36,855 nt of DNA from Candidatus Kaiserbacteria bacterium (GCA_029288835.1 JARIGN010000022.1:1-36855); one strand, 5' to 3'; counted from the stretch's first letter, positions 6,571-14,538 are shown. Made by a program: numbers and translations. Notes: generated from the letters alone by a model not told the origin.

Positions 6571-7884
6571 ATGTCGCACGCGAGCTCGTTCACCTTTGGA
6601 GCCTACCACGTTGATACGCTCACTTCGACTCTCTCTTTTACCTATACAGTAACTCTGGCCTCAGGAAAAAAGCGCACCTATACCGACCGGCTTTTTCTCA
6701 AAAATATTCCGCCTGATGCATGGGCAAAGGTGCCTCAAGAAGTTCTAGAATCAACACTTCAAGCGCTCCTTATAATGCTCGGTATAAATTACTGGGCGGT
6801 ATACCCTTCTCGAACCCTACACATCGAAGGTTTCAGTCTCACCCGAGAACAAGCTAAATTTTGGAACACTCTGTATCTCAATGGCATGGGTGAGTATTTT
6901 TATCATATGCAAATGGATTTTCGAGGACTAATAGACTTTCCCTATAACGACTCACTCCAAGCACCTTTAGCAACTTCTTTCCCACGACCAGCGAAAGCGC
7001 TCCTGTTACATGGGGCTGGAAAAGATTCCGTGCTCTCTGCAGAAATGCTTAAGGCTTCAGGGGTTCCTTTTGATTTTTTTGCGTTCTCTCCTTCCCTGGC
7101 ACATGAACGCATTGCAGCGGTGGTTGGAGCAGATACTATCAGCGTTACGCGCGCTCGTGACTGGAGACTCACCTATCCCGCGGCACTGCATCGGGTCTCT
7201 GCCGCATACCCTTCGGTATCTACCTTTACATTTGTGGCAACACTTCTCGCAGAGCTTCTTGGCTATGACTCTATTGTATTTTCGAATGAACGAAGCGCCG
7301 ATAGTGGTAATCTCACCTTTAAGGGGCTTGAAGTAAATCACCAGTGGTGTAAATCTTCTGAAGCTGAAAAATTGATAAATGACTATATTCAGAAATTCAT
7401 CACGCCCGACATTAAAACCTACTCCCTTTTGCGAAAGTTTAGTGAGCTTGAAATCGTGCGTCAGTTTATTCAATACCCTCAGTACCTTACTATTGTTACT
7501 AGCTGCAACTGCTACTTTTGGTTCTCGCGCCTTGAACAGCGCTTCCTTCGCACCCCCTACTGGTGCAGAGAATGCCCCAAATGCGTTTTTCTTTTCGCCT
7601 GCTTTGCGGCATTTCTTCCAAAAAATACCGTAGTATCAATGTTCGGCGCTGATATGTACGCCCAGCAAAAGCATCTGCCCATGATAAAGCGTATTCTCGG
7701 CATAGAAGGATTTAAGCCCCTTGACTGCGTTGGTGAGCCTGAAGAAATGATTCTTGCTATGCACTATGCGCAGCAAAAAGGTGAATATGCGAGCGAGCCG
7801 GCTCTGCGACTTTTTGAAAAGGAATTTCCGGAAGATTATGACTTTGGTGCGCTAGAAAAGAAGGTGTTTGCGGTAACAGAGTAG
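6571..7884 (+). CDS. murL: UDP-MurNAc-L-Ala-L-Glu epimerase MurL
   Basis: MurL converts the L-Glu of UDP-MurNAc-L-Ala-L-Glu to D-Glu in an ATP-dependent reaction, giving an alternative to glutamate racemase MurI in peptidoglycan precursor synthesis. The call rests on length (437 aa), the N-terminal beta-rich region with Tyr/Phe repeats, and an ATP-pyrophosphatase-like loop GAGKDS at residues 148-153 where the family usually has GGKDS. Further support comes from the cysteine cluster TSCNCYFWF and YWCRECPKC near residues 310-340. murJ, whose product flips lipid II, is also in the window. Another PP-loop enzyme is possible but fits less well. Transcription appears leaderless. Confidence 0.72.
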   Translation: MSHASSFTFGAYHVDTLTSTLSFTYTVTLASGKKRTYTDRLFLKNIPPDAWAKVPQEVLESTLQALLIMLGINYWAVYPSRTLHIEGFSLTREQAKFWNTLYLNGMGEYFYHMQMDFRGLIDFPYNDSLQAPLATSFPRPAKALLLHGAGKDSVLSAEMLKASGVPFDFFAFSPSLAHERIAAVVGADTISVTRARDWRLTYPAALHRVSAAYPSVSTFTFVATLLAELLGYDSIVFSNERSADSGNLTFKGLEVNHQWCKSSEAEKLINDYIQKFITPDIKTYSLLRKFSELEIVRQFIQYPQYLTIVTSCNCYFWFSRLEQRFLRTPYWCRECPKCVFLFACFAAFLPKNTVVSMFGADMYAQQKHLPMIKRILGIEGFKPLDCVGEPEEMILAMHYAQQKGEYASEPALRLFEKEFPEDYDFGALEKKVFAVTE

Positions 7885-7919
7885 AATCTGTAGCGCTTCA
7901 CGTTTCGTTCCTTATTTTG

Positions 7920-8006
7920 CGGAGGAGGTGGGATTTGAACCCACGGTACAGTTACCCGTACGCCACATTTCGAGTGTGGTGCCTTCGACCACTCAGCCAC
8001 TCCTCC
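7920..8006 (-). tRNA. tRNA-Ser(CGA)
   Basis: On the minus strand the sequence begins GGAGGAGTGGCTGAGTGG and has a long variable arm, as in class II tRNAs. The anticodon loop is CTCGAAA with anticodon CGA, reading UCG. The acceptor arms GGAGGAG and CTCCTCC pair. No CCA is encoded. It sits between murL and an AT-rich gene on its 5' side. Confidence 0.95.
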
Positions 8007-8028
8007 GTTTGTGCACTATACCGCACTC

Positions 8029-8715
8029 TTAGCAGCTTGCCAGACCTTCAATCATTCCCATTATTTTATTAAATAAGGTTCTACTTGATACTCGTATACC
8101 AATTGTTCCGTATGGCAATCGATTGAAAGGGCGCTTGTTTTGACTTGCGCGGCTTACTAAATTAGTGCTCCAAAATCGCGCAACTGGTATTCCTGTAATC
8201 TCTGACCAATACTGCTTAGCAACCAGATGATCAATACTTTCGTACAAATGTAGTTCTGCAGCAAATTTTTCATCAGCTATTCCAAATATTTCTCTTAGGA
8301 AACGCATATATAATTTCACCATCTTTGGCTCAGAATTCGTAAATATCACACGATTCGACTTACCTTTTCCTCCTCTCTTTGTGCCTTCACCCCAATACAA
8401 TGCAGCGCCTACAAGCATTAATTCTCTTTCATTCATTTGACCTACATCTCGTATTCCTTCATCAAATGCCTCACTATTTTCATTTAAAATCCTTTTCTTA
8501 CGCTGAGTATTAAAATGTAATAGCCCTCTTTTGGTAGCTAATTCCATATTTTCTTTAAGGAGATTTTTGGAACGAGGAGGAAGCTCAAGATTTCTGAACC
8601 ATTCACTCAGGGTTCCTTTTGAAGCTATTCCTAATTCTCGTTGAATAAAAGAATAGCTTTTACCCTCTAGTCGAAGTGCTAAGGCTCTATTTTTAACGGA
8701 AATATCATAGCGCAT
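8029..8715 (-). CDS. HTH plus LAGLIDADG-like protein, probable mobile-type gene
   Basis: Residues 1-50 (NRALALRLEGKSYSFIQRELG, GTLSEWFRNLEL) look like a helix-turn-helix of the kind found in transposase or resolvase N-termini. The middle part, with GAALYWGEGTK, FTNSEPKMVKLYMRFL and YWSEITGIP, matches a family seen in Patescibacteria and actinobacteria and their phages, which I think is a degenerate LAGLIDADG-endonuclease fold; this family call is from memory. Codon use is clearly AT-richer than in neighbours, suggesting transfer. It lies 22 bases from tRNA-Ser and near tRNA-Glu. The -10 TATACT six bases before the ATG predicts a leaderless mRNA. Function could be DNA binding or cutting; catalytic residues are not certain. 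Confidence 0.6.
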   Translation of the reverse strand: MRYDISVKNRALALRLEGKSYSFIQRELGIASKGTLSEWFRNLELPPRSKNLLKENMELATKRGLLHFNTQRKKRILNENSEAFDEGIRDVGQMNERELMLVGAALYWGEGTKRGGKGKSNRVIFTNSEPKMVKLYMRFLREIFGIADEKFAAELHLYESIDHLVAKQYWSEITGIPVARFWSTNLVSRASQNKRPFNRLPYGTIGIRVSSRTLFNKIMGMIEGLASC

Positions 8716-8727
8716 ACAATTAGTATA
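8716..8727 (-). promoter_or_regulatory. -10 of the HTH/LAGLIDADG-like gene (leaderless)
   Basis: On the minus strand TATACT (8727-8722) is six bases before the ATG at 8715. No TGn extension and no Shine-Dalgarno are seen. Confidence 0.45.
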
Positions 8728-8780
8728 CGCTTGCTAGCCAAGTGTTCAATTTTAAGGCCTTATGGTATTGTAGTGCGAAG

Positions 8781-8807
8781 TTCACCGGATAATAAAAAGC
8801 TTATAGT
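8781..8807 (+). promoter_or_regulatory. tRNA-Glu promoter candidate
   Basis: TTCACC is followed after 15 bases by TATAGT at 8802-8807. The predicted +1 lies a dozen bases before the mature tRNA. Confidence 0.4.
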
Positions 8808-8825
8808 AAGCCGGTAAACAGGAAA

Positions 8826-8897
8826 GGCCTCATCGTCTAACGGTTAGGACGCCCGCCTTTCACGCAGGAAATCGGGGTTCGATTCCCCGTGAGGTCA
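8826..8897 (+). tRNA. tRNA-Glu(TTC)
   Basis: The acceptor arms GGCCTCA and TGAGGTC pair with one G-U. The anticodon loop CTTTCAC carries TTC, reading GAA/GAG. The T-arm has the normal GGTTCGATTCC. The discriminator is A and the following bases are CCG, so CCA is not fully encoded. Confidence 0.95.
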
Positions 8898-8903
8898 CCG
8901 CAC

Positions 8904-8943
8904 AAAAACAAAACCGCGCAGCATGCTGCGCGGTTTTGTTTTT
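8904..8943. terminator. 40-bp perfect palindrome, bidirectional terminator
   Basis: A-run, then AAAACCGCGCAGC, mirrored exactly by GCTGCGCGGTTTT and a T-run, with no unpaired spacer at the centre. It terminates tRNA-Glu on the plus strand and the DUF1059 gene on the minus strand. Confidence 0.9.
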
Positions 8944-8961
8944 TAAGTTGGAGTAGTGAAA

Positions 8962-9249
8962 CTAGCTCGCCATTTCTTCCTCCTCGTGAGCCTCCTCAGG
9001 AGCTGTCATAGGCGCAGCGTCCTCTTCAGGAGCATCTTCAGGCTTGCTTGCCCAGTCAGCCTGGAACTTTTGGTTCCATTCGACCATCTTTGGATCATCG
9101 TGCGGCATAGCCTTGATGTCAGCGGCCATCTCAGGATGCACCTCTTCCATGTGCGCCATTCCCTTGCTCATCATTTCGTCCTGTGTGTCTGCGGTTATTG
9201 CGGTGTCACACGGTCCACCCATTTCAGCACAAGTCATTGTCTTCGACAT
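8962..9249 (-). CDS. DUF1059-like small protein with acidic tail
   Basis: Residues 1-48 match the DUF1059 pattern: MTCAEMGGPCDTAITADTQDE, followed by MMSKGMAHMEEVHPEMAADI. The two cysteines, the histidines and the many methionines suggest metal binding, which is only inferred. Residues 70-95 form an Ala/Glu/Pro-rich acidic tail (PEEDAAPMTAPEEAHEEEE) not part of the domain. No membrane segment or signal peptide. It is a single-gene unit ending at the 40-bp palindrome it shares with tRNA-Glu. Confidence 0.7.
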   Translation of the reverse strand: MSKTMTCAEMGGPCDTAITADTQDEMMSKGMAHMEEVHPEMAADIKAMPHDDPKMVEWNQKFQADWASKPEDAPEEDAAPMTAPEEAHEEEEMAS

Positions 9250-9346
9250 AGGGATCTGTTAGCTGCTATGCGTGTACTGTACCACATCTGCCAAAACTAG
9301 CTCGCGAGCCTTTTATATTATCTATAACACAGAAAAGAATACGTAT

Positions 9347-9375
9347 TTGACATACATAAGTATTATTGTTATAAA
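9347..9375 (+). promoter_or_regulatory. sigma70-type promoter of the TPM gene
   Basis: TTGACA at 9347-9352 is 17 bases from TATAAA at 9370-9375, with TGT just before the -10 (extended). This is the most consensus-like promoter in the window. It gives a leader of about 40 bases with an AAAGGA Shine-Dalgarno. Confidence 0.8.
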
Positions 9376-9420
9376 ATGGGCTGCTGTCAGGTCTTTCCAT
9401 AACACGAAAGGAATTGCGTC

Positions 9421-10758
9421 ATGTTGAAAACTTTCTTTTCGAACCTACTCGTTGCGGGTTCAATTGCTCTTTGCGCCCACGCGGAAGAGCTGCCCAAGGC
9501 AACGGGGTTTGTAAATGACTATGCCCATGTCCTGTCCCCAGGAGTCGGGGCGCAGCTGAATAGCGAACTTGCTGGCCTAAAGGACAAGACAGGTGTTGAA
9601 GTCGCCGTAGTGACGATTCCCACCCTTCACGGTGAACCAATTGCCTCTTATGCACGCAATCTCGGCAGTCAATGGGGTATTGGCTCTGAGACAAAAAATA
9701 ATGGCATTCTCTTCCTGGTCGACATACAGGAACACGAGATGCGTATCCAAACAGCGAGAGGTTCTCGCGAACAGCTCACTGATGAGGTCGCAGACGAGAT
9801 CCGTGACAAGGAAATCCTCCCTGCTTTTCGGGCGGGCAATATGCAAGAAGGCGTTATTAGTGGAACCAGAGCTATCGAGCACGTGTTTGATTCTTCAGTC
9901 AACGCAACGCCACCCAAGGACCAAACTACCTCAATACCCATAACAACTCGAGAGAGGACGTCGAATGAAGGTGCTGATGTAGAACCACAGGACTGGATGT
10001 ATTTTTGTGCAACATTAGGGTGTGTGGCGTTGATGTTTATATTGATGTGGATAATTATCTTACATATAGTCCGAGCACAGAATAGATCATACGTCCGAAA
10101 TGTAAAAACTCGTGTGCAGAATCTTCTCAATGAAGCGGCAGGACTCGTCAGAAACCCAGACACCGCAGAAGAACGCAAGACTTCTTTGGAGACGCTCCAG
10201 ACTCACTTCAGCTCCTTTCAAAATCCTTCCTCTGCACTAAAAGCGAGTTGGGAAGAAAAGGCAAATGAGCTGGATACTATTGAGATACAGGTAATGAGCC
10301 TTATCTCTCGAATCCACCAAGACATACGGCGTGCCACTCAGGAGCGAGAAAAAGCAGAGAAGGCCAAAAAAGAGGTGCCAGAGTTGCTGAAGCAGATACC
10401 TGAACTCCTACAGAAGGCTGAAGAAAAGCTTGCCCAGGGAACGCCTTCAAAGCGCGCGCAGGCTGCTCTAAGGAAAGCTCGGAAACAGTATGCCAAAGCT
10501 CAGTCAATGTACACTGGAGACACCTCGTCCCTGAACTGGATCCTTCTCTTGATCCTTCTCAATAACGCGCAAGACAATTGTGCACTGGCTGAACAACAGC
10601 ATCTACCTATTTCTGACGACCTCTCTTTCTCCAGATCAGAAAGCCCGTCAAGTCTCTCTGATTCCACCTCCCTTTCTCCGTCATTTGGCTTCGGCGATTC
10701 GGGAGGTTTCGGTGGAGGAGGTTTTGATGGTGGCGGAGGATCCACCGGAAACTGGTGA
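9421..10758 (+). CDS. secreted/membrane TPM-domain protein (YgcG-like)
   Basis: A signal peptide (residues 1-21, LLVAGSIALCAHA) is followed by a TPM domain over residues about 25-155 (TGFVNDYAHVLSPG, NNGILFLVDIQEHEMRIQT). A transmembrane segment lies at about 191-220. A long charged, probably coiled-coil region follows, with repeats of Glu, Lys and Ala (REKAEKAKKEVPELLKQ). The C-terminus is glycine-rich (GGFGGGGFDGGGG), as in YgcG proteins. The family is linked to membrane-protein repair and photosystem turnover in plants; its role in CPR is unknown. It has an AAAGGA Shine-Dalgarno and a strong promoter, and is convergent with the sortase gene. Confidence 0.8.
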   Translation: MLKTFFSNLLVAGSIALCAHAEELPKATGFVNDYAHVLSPGVGAQLNSELAGLKDKTGVEVAVVTIPTLHGEPIASYARNLGSQWGIGSETKNNGILFLVDIQEHEMRIQTARGSREQLTDEVADEIRDKEILPAFRAGNMQEGVISGTRAIEHVFDSSVNATPPKDQTTSIPITTRERTSNEGADVEPQDWMYFCATLGCVALMFILMWIIILHIVRAQNRSYVRNVKTRVQNLLNEAAGLVRNPDTAEERKTSLETLQTHFSSFQNPSSALKASWEEKANELDTIEIQVMSLISRIHQDIRRATQEREKAEKAKKEVPELLKQIPELLQKAEEKLAQGTPSKRAQAALRKARKQYAKAQSMYTGDTSSLNWILLLILLNNAQDNCALAEQQHLPISDDLSFSRSESPSSLSDSTSLSPSFGFGDSGGFGGGGFDGGGGSTGNW

Positions 10759-10772
10759 CTGTAGATATGTAA

Positions 10773-10813
10773 GCCCTCGCGCCCTTATGGTCGCGGGGGC
10801 TATTTCTTTTATA
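10773..10813 (+). terminator. terminator between TPM and sortase genes
   Basis: GCCCTCGCG and CGCGGGGGC pair with one G-U over a ten-base loop and are followed by TATTTCTTTT. It lies between two convergent genes. Confidence 0.75.
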
Positions 10814-10823
10814 GGTAGTAAAA

Positions 10824-11474
10824 TTAATTTATAAATTTTGTATACACCACCAGGCGGTGGTCATACGACTTCACCACTTCATCCCAGGTGCCGCCGCAGG
10901 TGATGAGGGTAAGGTATTCACCCCCACTCGTGTTAAAGATGCGCTCAAGCGGAAGGTTTTGGTACTGATATGATTCGACGTCGGTGACCACAAAATGAAG
11001 GGTGGTGCTGCTTGCCGTCTCCACTTCTACGTCATCTCCTACTTTTATTTGATCTAAGTGCTTAAAGACACCTGGGAGCGAAATCGCATTATCGACGTGT
11101 CCATCCATTACCGCACTGCCCACCTGTCCTGGAACCGTGCCGTATTTATACCAGGCAACATCGGTGAAGTTGTTTGGCACGCCCAGCGCACCAGTTTTGG
11201 TGACACCCACGTACTGCACGTTTGCATTAATCGAAAGTGAAGGAATGATAAGGCGTACAGGCTGTGAAGTGTCTGATGCGGGTGGAAGTACTACTGCACC
11301 GGCTGAAGAGGAAGCGTTGCTGCTTGATGCATTGCCAAAGCCGGGCAGCGCATAGTTATCATCTTGCGGAGCAAAAAGAGCCGCATGCCAAAAGGTCACG
11401 CCGAAACCAACGAGCGCAATGATAACTACCAGCACGGCCAAGGACTTTTTTATATGAGGACTCATTTGCTTCAA
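10824..11474 (-). CDS. sortase (class D/E/F-like transpeptidase)
   Basis: Sortases cleave a C-terminal sorting signal on a surface protein and transfer it to an acceptor. The N-terminal membrane anchor is at residues 10-30. A Ser/Ala linker follows, then the beta-barrel catalytic domain. The catalytic triad is visible as His126 (DGHVDN), Cys193 (TLITCGG) and Arg207 (SYDHRLVV). The 216-aa length fits. The start is uncertain: TTG at 11474 has TAGTCT exactly six bases upstream, whereas ATG at 11465 gives a protein three residues shorter; neither has a Shine-Dalgarno. The next gene encodes a likely substrate. Confidence 0.88.
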   Translation of the reverse strand: MKQMSPHIKKSLAVLVVIIALVGFGVTFWHAALFAPQDDNYALPGFGNASSSNASSSAGAVVLPPASDTSQPVRLIIPSLSINANVQYVGVTKTGALGVPNNFTDVAWYKYGTVPGQVGSAVMDGHVDNAISLPGVFKHLDQIKVGDDVEVETASSTTLHFVVTDVESYQYQNLPLERIFNTSGGEYLTLITCGGTWDEVVKSYDHRLVVYTKFIN

Positions 11475-11529
11475 CTGCTTAGACTACTTTGACTGGTTCG
11501 CCGGGCTAGGATCACTATTTCAAGTATAC

Positions 11530-11565
11530 AAAGAAAACGGATGCGGATGGGCATCCGTTTTCTTT
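11530..11565. terminator. bidirectional terminator of the sortase-substrate gene
   Basis: AAAGAAAACGGATGC and GCATCCGTTTTCTTT form a perfect 15-bp stem over six bases. It lies downstream of the 104-aa gene on the minus strand and upstream of the sortase, so the two genes are probably transcribed separately. Confidence 0.85.
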
Positions 11566-11581
11566 ATTGAAGTAGGTACTT

Positions 11582-11599
11582 CAGCTGCCGCCGCAGCTG
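11582..11599. other. second hairpin in the 3' region of the sortase-substrate gene
   Basis: CAGCTGC and GCAGCTG pair over four bases, between the stop codon at 11612 and the terminator. No T-run follows. It may protect the 3' end of the mRNA. Confidence 0.4.
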
Positions 11600-11611
11600 C
11601 CTCCTGCACTT

Positions 11612-11926
11612 TTAGCGGACCTGCGGTGTTGCAAGGTATGCTACGCCCAGCACTGCCACGAGCGCGGTACCGACGAGCACCGCTACGTTATAAGGGGCTT
11701 CTCCGCCTGCTCCGGTGTTAGGAGTGCCTGGAGTTGTCGCCATAGTGCCGGTAGTATTGGTGGTACCTGTTGTGTTCGTGGTTCCGGTAGTTGCTCCGGT
11801 TGTTACGCCAGTGGTACCTGTTGTTCCTGTTACCGTCGTTTGTGCATGTGCTGCGCCACCCATAAGCATAAGGCCTGCCAATGCCGCTGCAGGAAGAAGT
11901 GTTGCCATAGTCTTCGATGTCTTCAT
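11612..11926 (-). CDS. Thr/Gly-rich surface protein with sortase-type anchor
   Basis: The 104-aa product has a signal peptide (residues 1-28, ending GGAAHAQ). A low-complexity stretch of TTG/TTGTTN repeats covers residues about 30-68. Then come TPNTG, a hydrophobic helix (VAVLVGTALVAVLGVAYLA) and a short tail ending in Arg. That layout, an LPXTG-like motif, membrane helix and charged tail, is a cell-wall sorting signal; the Leu is replaced by Thr and the charged tail is minimal. The sortase encoded next door is the probable processing enzyme. The Thr repeats suggest O-glycosylation or a flexible stalk (inference). A TAATAT seven bases before the ATG predicts a near-leaderless transcript. Confidence 0.72.
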   Translation of the reverse strand: MKTSKTMATLLPAAALAGLMLMGGAAHAQTTVTGTTGTTGVTTGATTGTTNTTGTTNTTGTMATTPGTPNTGAGGEAPYNVAVLVGTALVAVLGVAYLATPQVR

Positions 11927-12025
11927 ACGTAAAATATTATCCTGATACGCTGCTAATGTGCCCTAGTATCGCTCAACCTATATGAACTGTTTGTGAATAG
12001 GTAAGAAAAGAGAGGGTGGCTCGTC

Positions 12026-12031
12026 TATACT
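12026..12031 (+). promoter_or_regulatory. -10 of the PG-binding/IPT gene
   Basis: TATACT lies four bases before the first ATG (12036) and ten before the second (12042). Transcription would start near the second, favouring MKNNIF as the true N-terminus. Confidence 0.45.
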
Positions 12032-12035
12032 GTAT

Positions 12036-12839
12036 ATGACTATGAAAAACAATATTTTTGCGCTTTCTGCGCTCGGTTTGGTGTTCGCTGTAGGGGCAAG
12101 TGCTGCGGCGCCTGCTTTTGCTCAGGTTGCCACTACCATTACTACACAAACCTCGGTAAGCCAAGCGACTTCGAGCCCGATAACCTCGAACGACCACCTT
12201 ATCCTTAATTGCTCGGTCCCTTCGGCGAATCTTTGGTTTGGAAAGTCTGATTCTGCTACTTCTCGCGACGTGTATGCCCTTCAGAATTTCCTTTTCCGTG
12301 AGGGATACCTTTCGAGCTATTCTTCACTAACAGGTCACTTCGGTCCCCTCACCCTAAGCGCTGTAAAGAAATTCCAGAAAGCACACGGGATCACTCCGAC
12401 CGGCTACATGGGTGCCCTCACCCGTGCGCAGATTGTCCACCTTTCACTTGATAACTGTAATCTTGGCGCAGGCATGGGGAATGGTAATGGCACCGGCACA
12501 ACCACCGCTACCAGCACCGCAGTCATCACCGCGCTTTCCCCTACCCAAGGAGCAGTCGGTTCAACAGTGACTATCACCGGCTCAGGCTTCACCGACTCAA
12601 ACGTCGTCCTCATGAATGGTGATGTCGCAGGCCTCAACGTGGCACCCGTGAATGGCACACTCACCTTCACCGTCCCAACCTCGATGGGCCCCTACTGCAA
12701 GATTGGCTATGCGTGCCCCATGATGGCTATCCTCGTGACAAAAGGTACCTATAACGTCACCGTGCTTAATGCAAACGGCACGAGCAATACCATTCCATTC
12801 ACCGTGACTTCTGCACCAAGTCTCATGGGACAGCAATAG
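12036..12839 (+). CDS. secreted peptidoglycan-binding and IPT/TIG-domain protein
   Basis: A signal peptide covers residues 1-30 (GLVFAVGASAAAPAFAQ). A PG_binding_1-type domain follows at about 70-130, with DVYALQNFLFREGYL, GHFGPLTLSAVKKFQ and TGYMGALTRAQI. A Gly/Thr-rich linker leads to an IPT/TIG immunoglobulin-like domain at about 165-260 (ALSPTQGAVGSTVTITGSGF). Cysteines flank the first domain (LNCS, DNCN) and may form a disulfide. This layout recurs in Parcubacteria surface proteins. It probably binds the organism's own wall or carries an adhesive domain. The ATG at 12042 may be the real start. It is convergent with truB, with only two bases between stops. Confidence 0.78.
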   Translation: MTMKNNIFALSALGLVFAVGASAAAPAFAQVATTITTQTSVSQATSSPITSNDHLILNCSVPSANLWFGKSDSATSRDVYALQNFLFREGYLSSYSSLTGHFGPLTLSAVKKFQKAHGITPTGYMGALTRAQIVHLSLDNCNLGAGMGNGNGTGTTTATSTAVITALSPTQGAVGSTVTITGSGFTDSNVVLMNGDVAGLNVAPVNGTLTFTVPTSMGPYCKIGYACPMMAILVTKGTYNVTVLNANGTSNTIPFTVTSAPSLMGQQ

Positions 12840-12841
12840 AG

Positions 12842-13810
12842 CTAATACGTTTTAAGCCAGACGCCGAGTGGGCCGATTCGCAAGAATTGGCCCATCTTCG
12901 TGCGCTTGATGGAGAACGCGAGGGCCGGTACGCCGAGCGATGCGCCAATCCTCTCAGCAAGGGTGCGCATGTATGCTCCTGAACCGCAGGTCACGCGCAA
13001 ATGCAGCATATAAAAAAGTTGCGGAGCGGCCTCGTCTTGCGAGGTGATCACAATGTTTCGCTGCTCTATGTATAGAAAAAATTCTTTCCAGCGAGCACGA
13101 ATTGCGTCCTGTCGAAAATCTTCTCCAAGCTTTTTCGATTCTTCTTCGCTTCGTGGCACCACAGCGAGCGCATCCATAATGCGTGCTTGGAGTTCTTTCA
13201 CCTCAATATTCTCAATTTCCTCACGAGCGCTGCTTCCATTCCTTTTATGCAAAGATATTTTATAGATAGTCTCAATGTGCTCAGGAACCTGAATCTCCTG
13301 CAGTTTGTTTTCAAGTGCATAGAGAAAAAGTGGCTTCCCGTTTACGGTCTTCGAAGAAAAGACCGGATACTTTCGTGAATGCGAGCCTAGCTCCTCAGAA
13401 AGTATTTTTGGAAGTTTTTGGGAAATATACCGCTTATCTATATCTTTATAAGTATATTTAGATGAATTTGAGAAAGTTTCATCTGAGACAAGGCCGAGGA
13501 GATCGCCCGTGTCTGTTTTTGCACCAAGCAGCACCGTCACCTTATATTCTTTGTCGAGCTTAGTGTAGCGGCTTTGGCGTTTGCATTCGTCACCCACCAG
13601 CACAAGGAGTTTCCCTTCTGCCATGGGGTCGAGCCTGCCTGCATAGGAGAGTGGGAGCGCTGCTGCTACTGCCTCAGAAAGCTTTCCCTCTTGAATCCAT
13701 CTTTTCTTCAGGTCCTGCAAAAGCTCGAGCGGTGTCTCGCCGCGCTTTTTCTCGAGGACAAGGTATTTCGGCAGCGAAGGCTGCTGCGCTGCATTAGCTG
13801 GTTTTCCCAT
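12842..13810 (-). CDS. truB: tRNA pseudouridine-55 synthase TruB-like
   Basis: TruB makes pseudouridine 55 in the T-loop of tRNAs. The catalytic block YAGRLDPMAEGKLLVLVGD, with the nucleophilic Asp, is at about residues 55-73. KEYKVTVLLGAKTDTGD and the C-terminal TCGSGAYMRTLAERIG also fit. The usual N-terminal KPxGxTS is degenerate here (LEKKRGETPLELL). The mid-region between residues 105 and 250 is expanded and divergent, with charged stretches. Its neighbour across the divergent 28-base gap is an AlkA-like glycosylase. Because of this divergence the exact target uridine is not certain. Confidence 0.82.
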   Translation of the reverse strand: MGKPANAAQQPSLPKYLVLEKKRGETPLELLQDLKKRWIQEGKLSEAVAAALPLSYAGRLDPMAEGKLLVLVGDECKRQSRYTKLDKEYKVTVLLGAKTDTGDLLGLVSDETFSNSSKYTYKDIDKRYISQKLPKILSEELGSHSRKYPVFSSKTVNGKPLFLYALENKLQEIQVPEHIETIYKISLHKRNGSSAREEIENIEVKELQARIMDALAVVPRSEEESKKLGEDFRQDAIRARWKEFFLYIEQRNIVITSQDEAAPQLFYMLHLRVTCGSGAYMRTLAERIGASLGVPALAFSIKRTKMGQFLRIGPLGVWLKTY

Positions 13811-13823
13811 GGAATAGATATCT

Positions 13824-13838
13824 TGCTACTATCTTAGT
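13824..13838 (+). promoter_or_regulatory. extended -10 promoter, leaderless alkA-like gene
   Basis: TG-C-TACTAT at 13824-13832 is followed by six bases and ATG at 13839. It sits in the 28-base gap shared with divergent truB. Confidence 0.5.
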
Positions 13839-14489
13839 ATGAAGCGTGCACAATTCGAAGCGTCCCTGGCGCACCTGCGAAAGACCAAGCATTTAAAGAA
13901 TATCGAGCTGAAGTCGCGGAAGCCGCCTTTCAAGCGGCCGAGCGACCCGTTTGAGTCCCTCACCCGCTCGATCATATACCAACAGCTCTCCGGCAAAGCG
14001 GCGAGCACCATCCTCGGCCGCTTGCTCCTCTGCTTCCGGGACGTCGACCCTTCCACGGGCAAATCCTTGCACCCCGACGGCCGCTACCCCACCCCCAAAG
14101 AAATGCTCAAGCTCTCAGACGCGAAGTTTCGCAAGGCCGGAGTATCCTCGCAAAAGATCTCGTATCTGCGCGACCTCGCGCGACGCTTCGAAGACGGTAC
14201 CATAGACCCAAGTAATTTTAAGAATATGACTGATGAAGAGATTCGCGAGCATCTGCTCGTGGTGAAAGGTATCGGCCGCTGGACCGCAGACATGTTCCTC
14301 ATGTTCACCTTGTATCGCCCCGATGTGCTCCCCACCGGCGACCTCGCCATTCAAAAAGGCTTCAAGAAACTTTTCAACCTAGGCTCCATGCCTGACGCAA
14401 AGAAAATGGAAAAGCTCTCCAAGGAATGGGCGCCACACCGCACCGTCGCTTGCTGGTACCTTTGGGAAATGCAGGATACGGAGACATAA
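13839..14489 (+). CDS. DNA-3-methyladenine glycosylase II (AlkA-like, HhH-GPD)
   Basis: This enzyme removes alkylated purines in base excision repair. Visible signatures are SIIYQQLSGKAASTI near residue 45, the helix-hairpin-helix VKGIGRWTADMF at about 143-154, and the GPD-loop Asp in LPTGDLAIQKG near residue 168. The C-terminal WAPHRTVACWYLWEMQD is typical of AlkA-type proteins. At 216 aa it lacks the N-terminal domain of E. coli AlkA and resembles the short archaeal and CPR type. Transcription looks leaderless. The gene is followed by tRNA-Val. Confidence 0.88.
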   Translation: MKRAQFEASLAHLRKTKHLKNIELKSRKPPFKRPSDPFESLTRSIIYQQLSGKAASTILGRLLLCFRDVDPSTGKSLHPDGRYPTPKEMLKLSDAKFRKAGVSSQKISYLRDLARRFEDGTIDPSNFKNMTDEEIREHLLVVKGIGRWTADMFLMFTLYRPDVLPTGDLAIQKGFKKLFNLGSMPDAKKMEKLSKEWAPHRTVACWYLWEMQDTET

Positions 14490-14538
14490 CGGCGCTTTTA
14501 TAAATGCCCAGATTACGGTATATTGCTAATTATTCCAT

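Noticed and set aside
11680-11830. Thr-codon repeats as a CRISPR or tandem DNA array
   Set aside because: The repeats are short, uneven and in frame with a secreted protein; no spacers of regular length. No CRISPR array was seen anywhere in the window.
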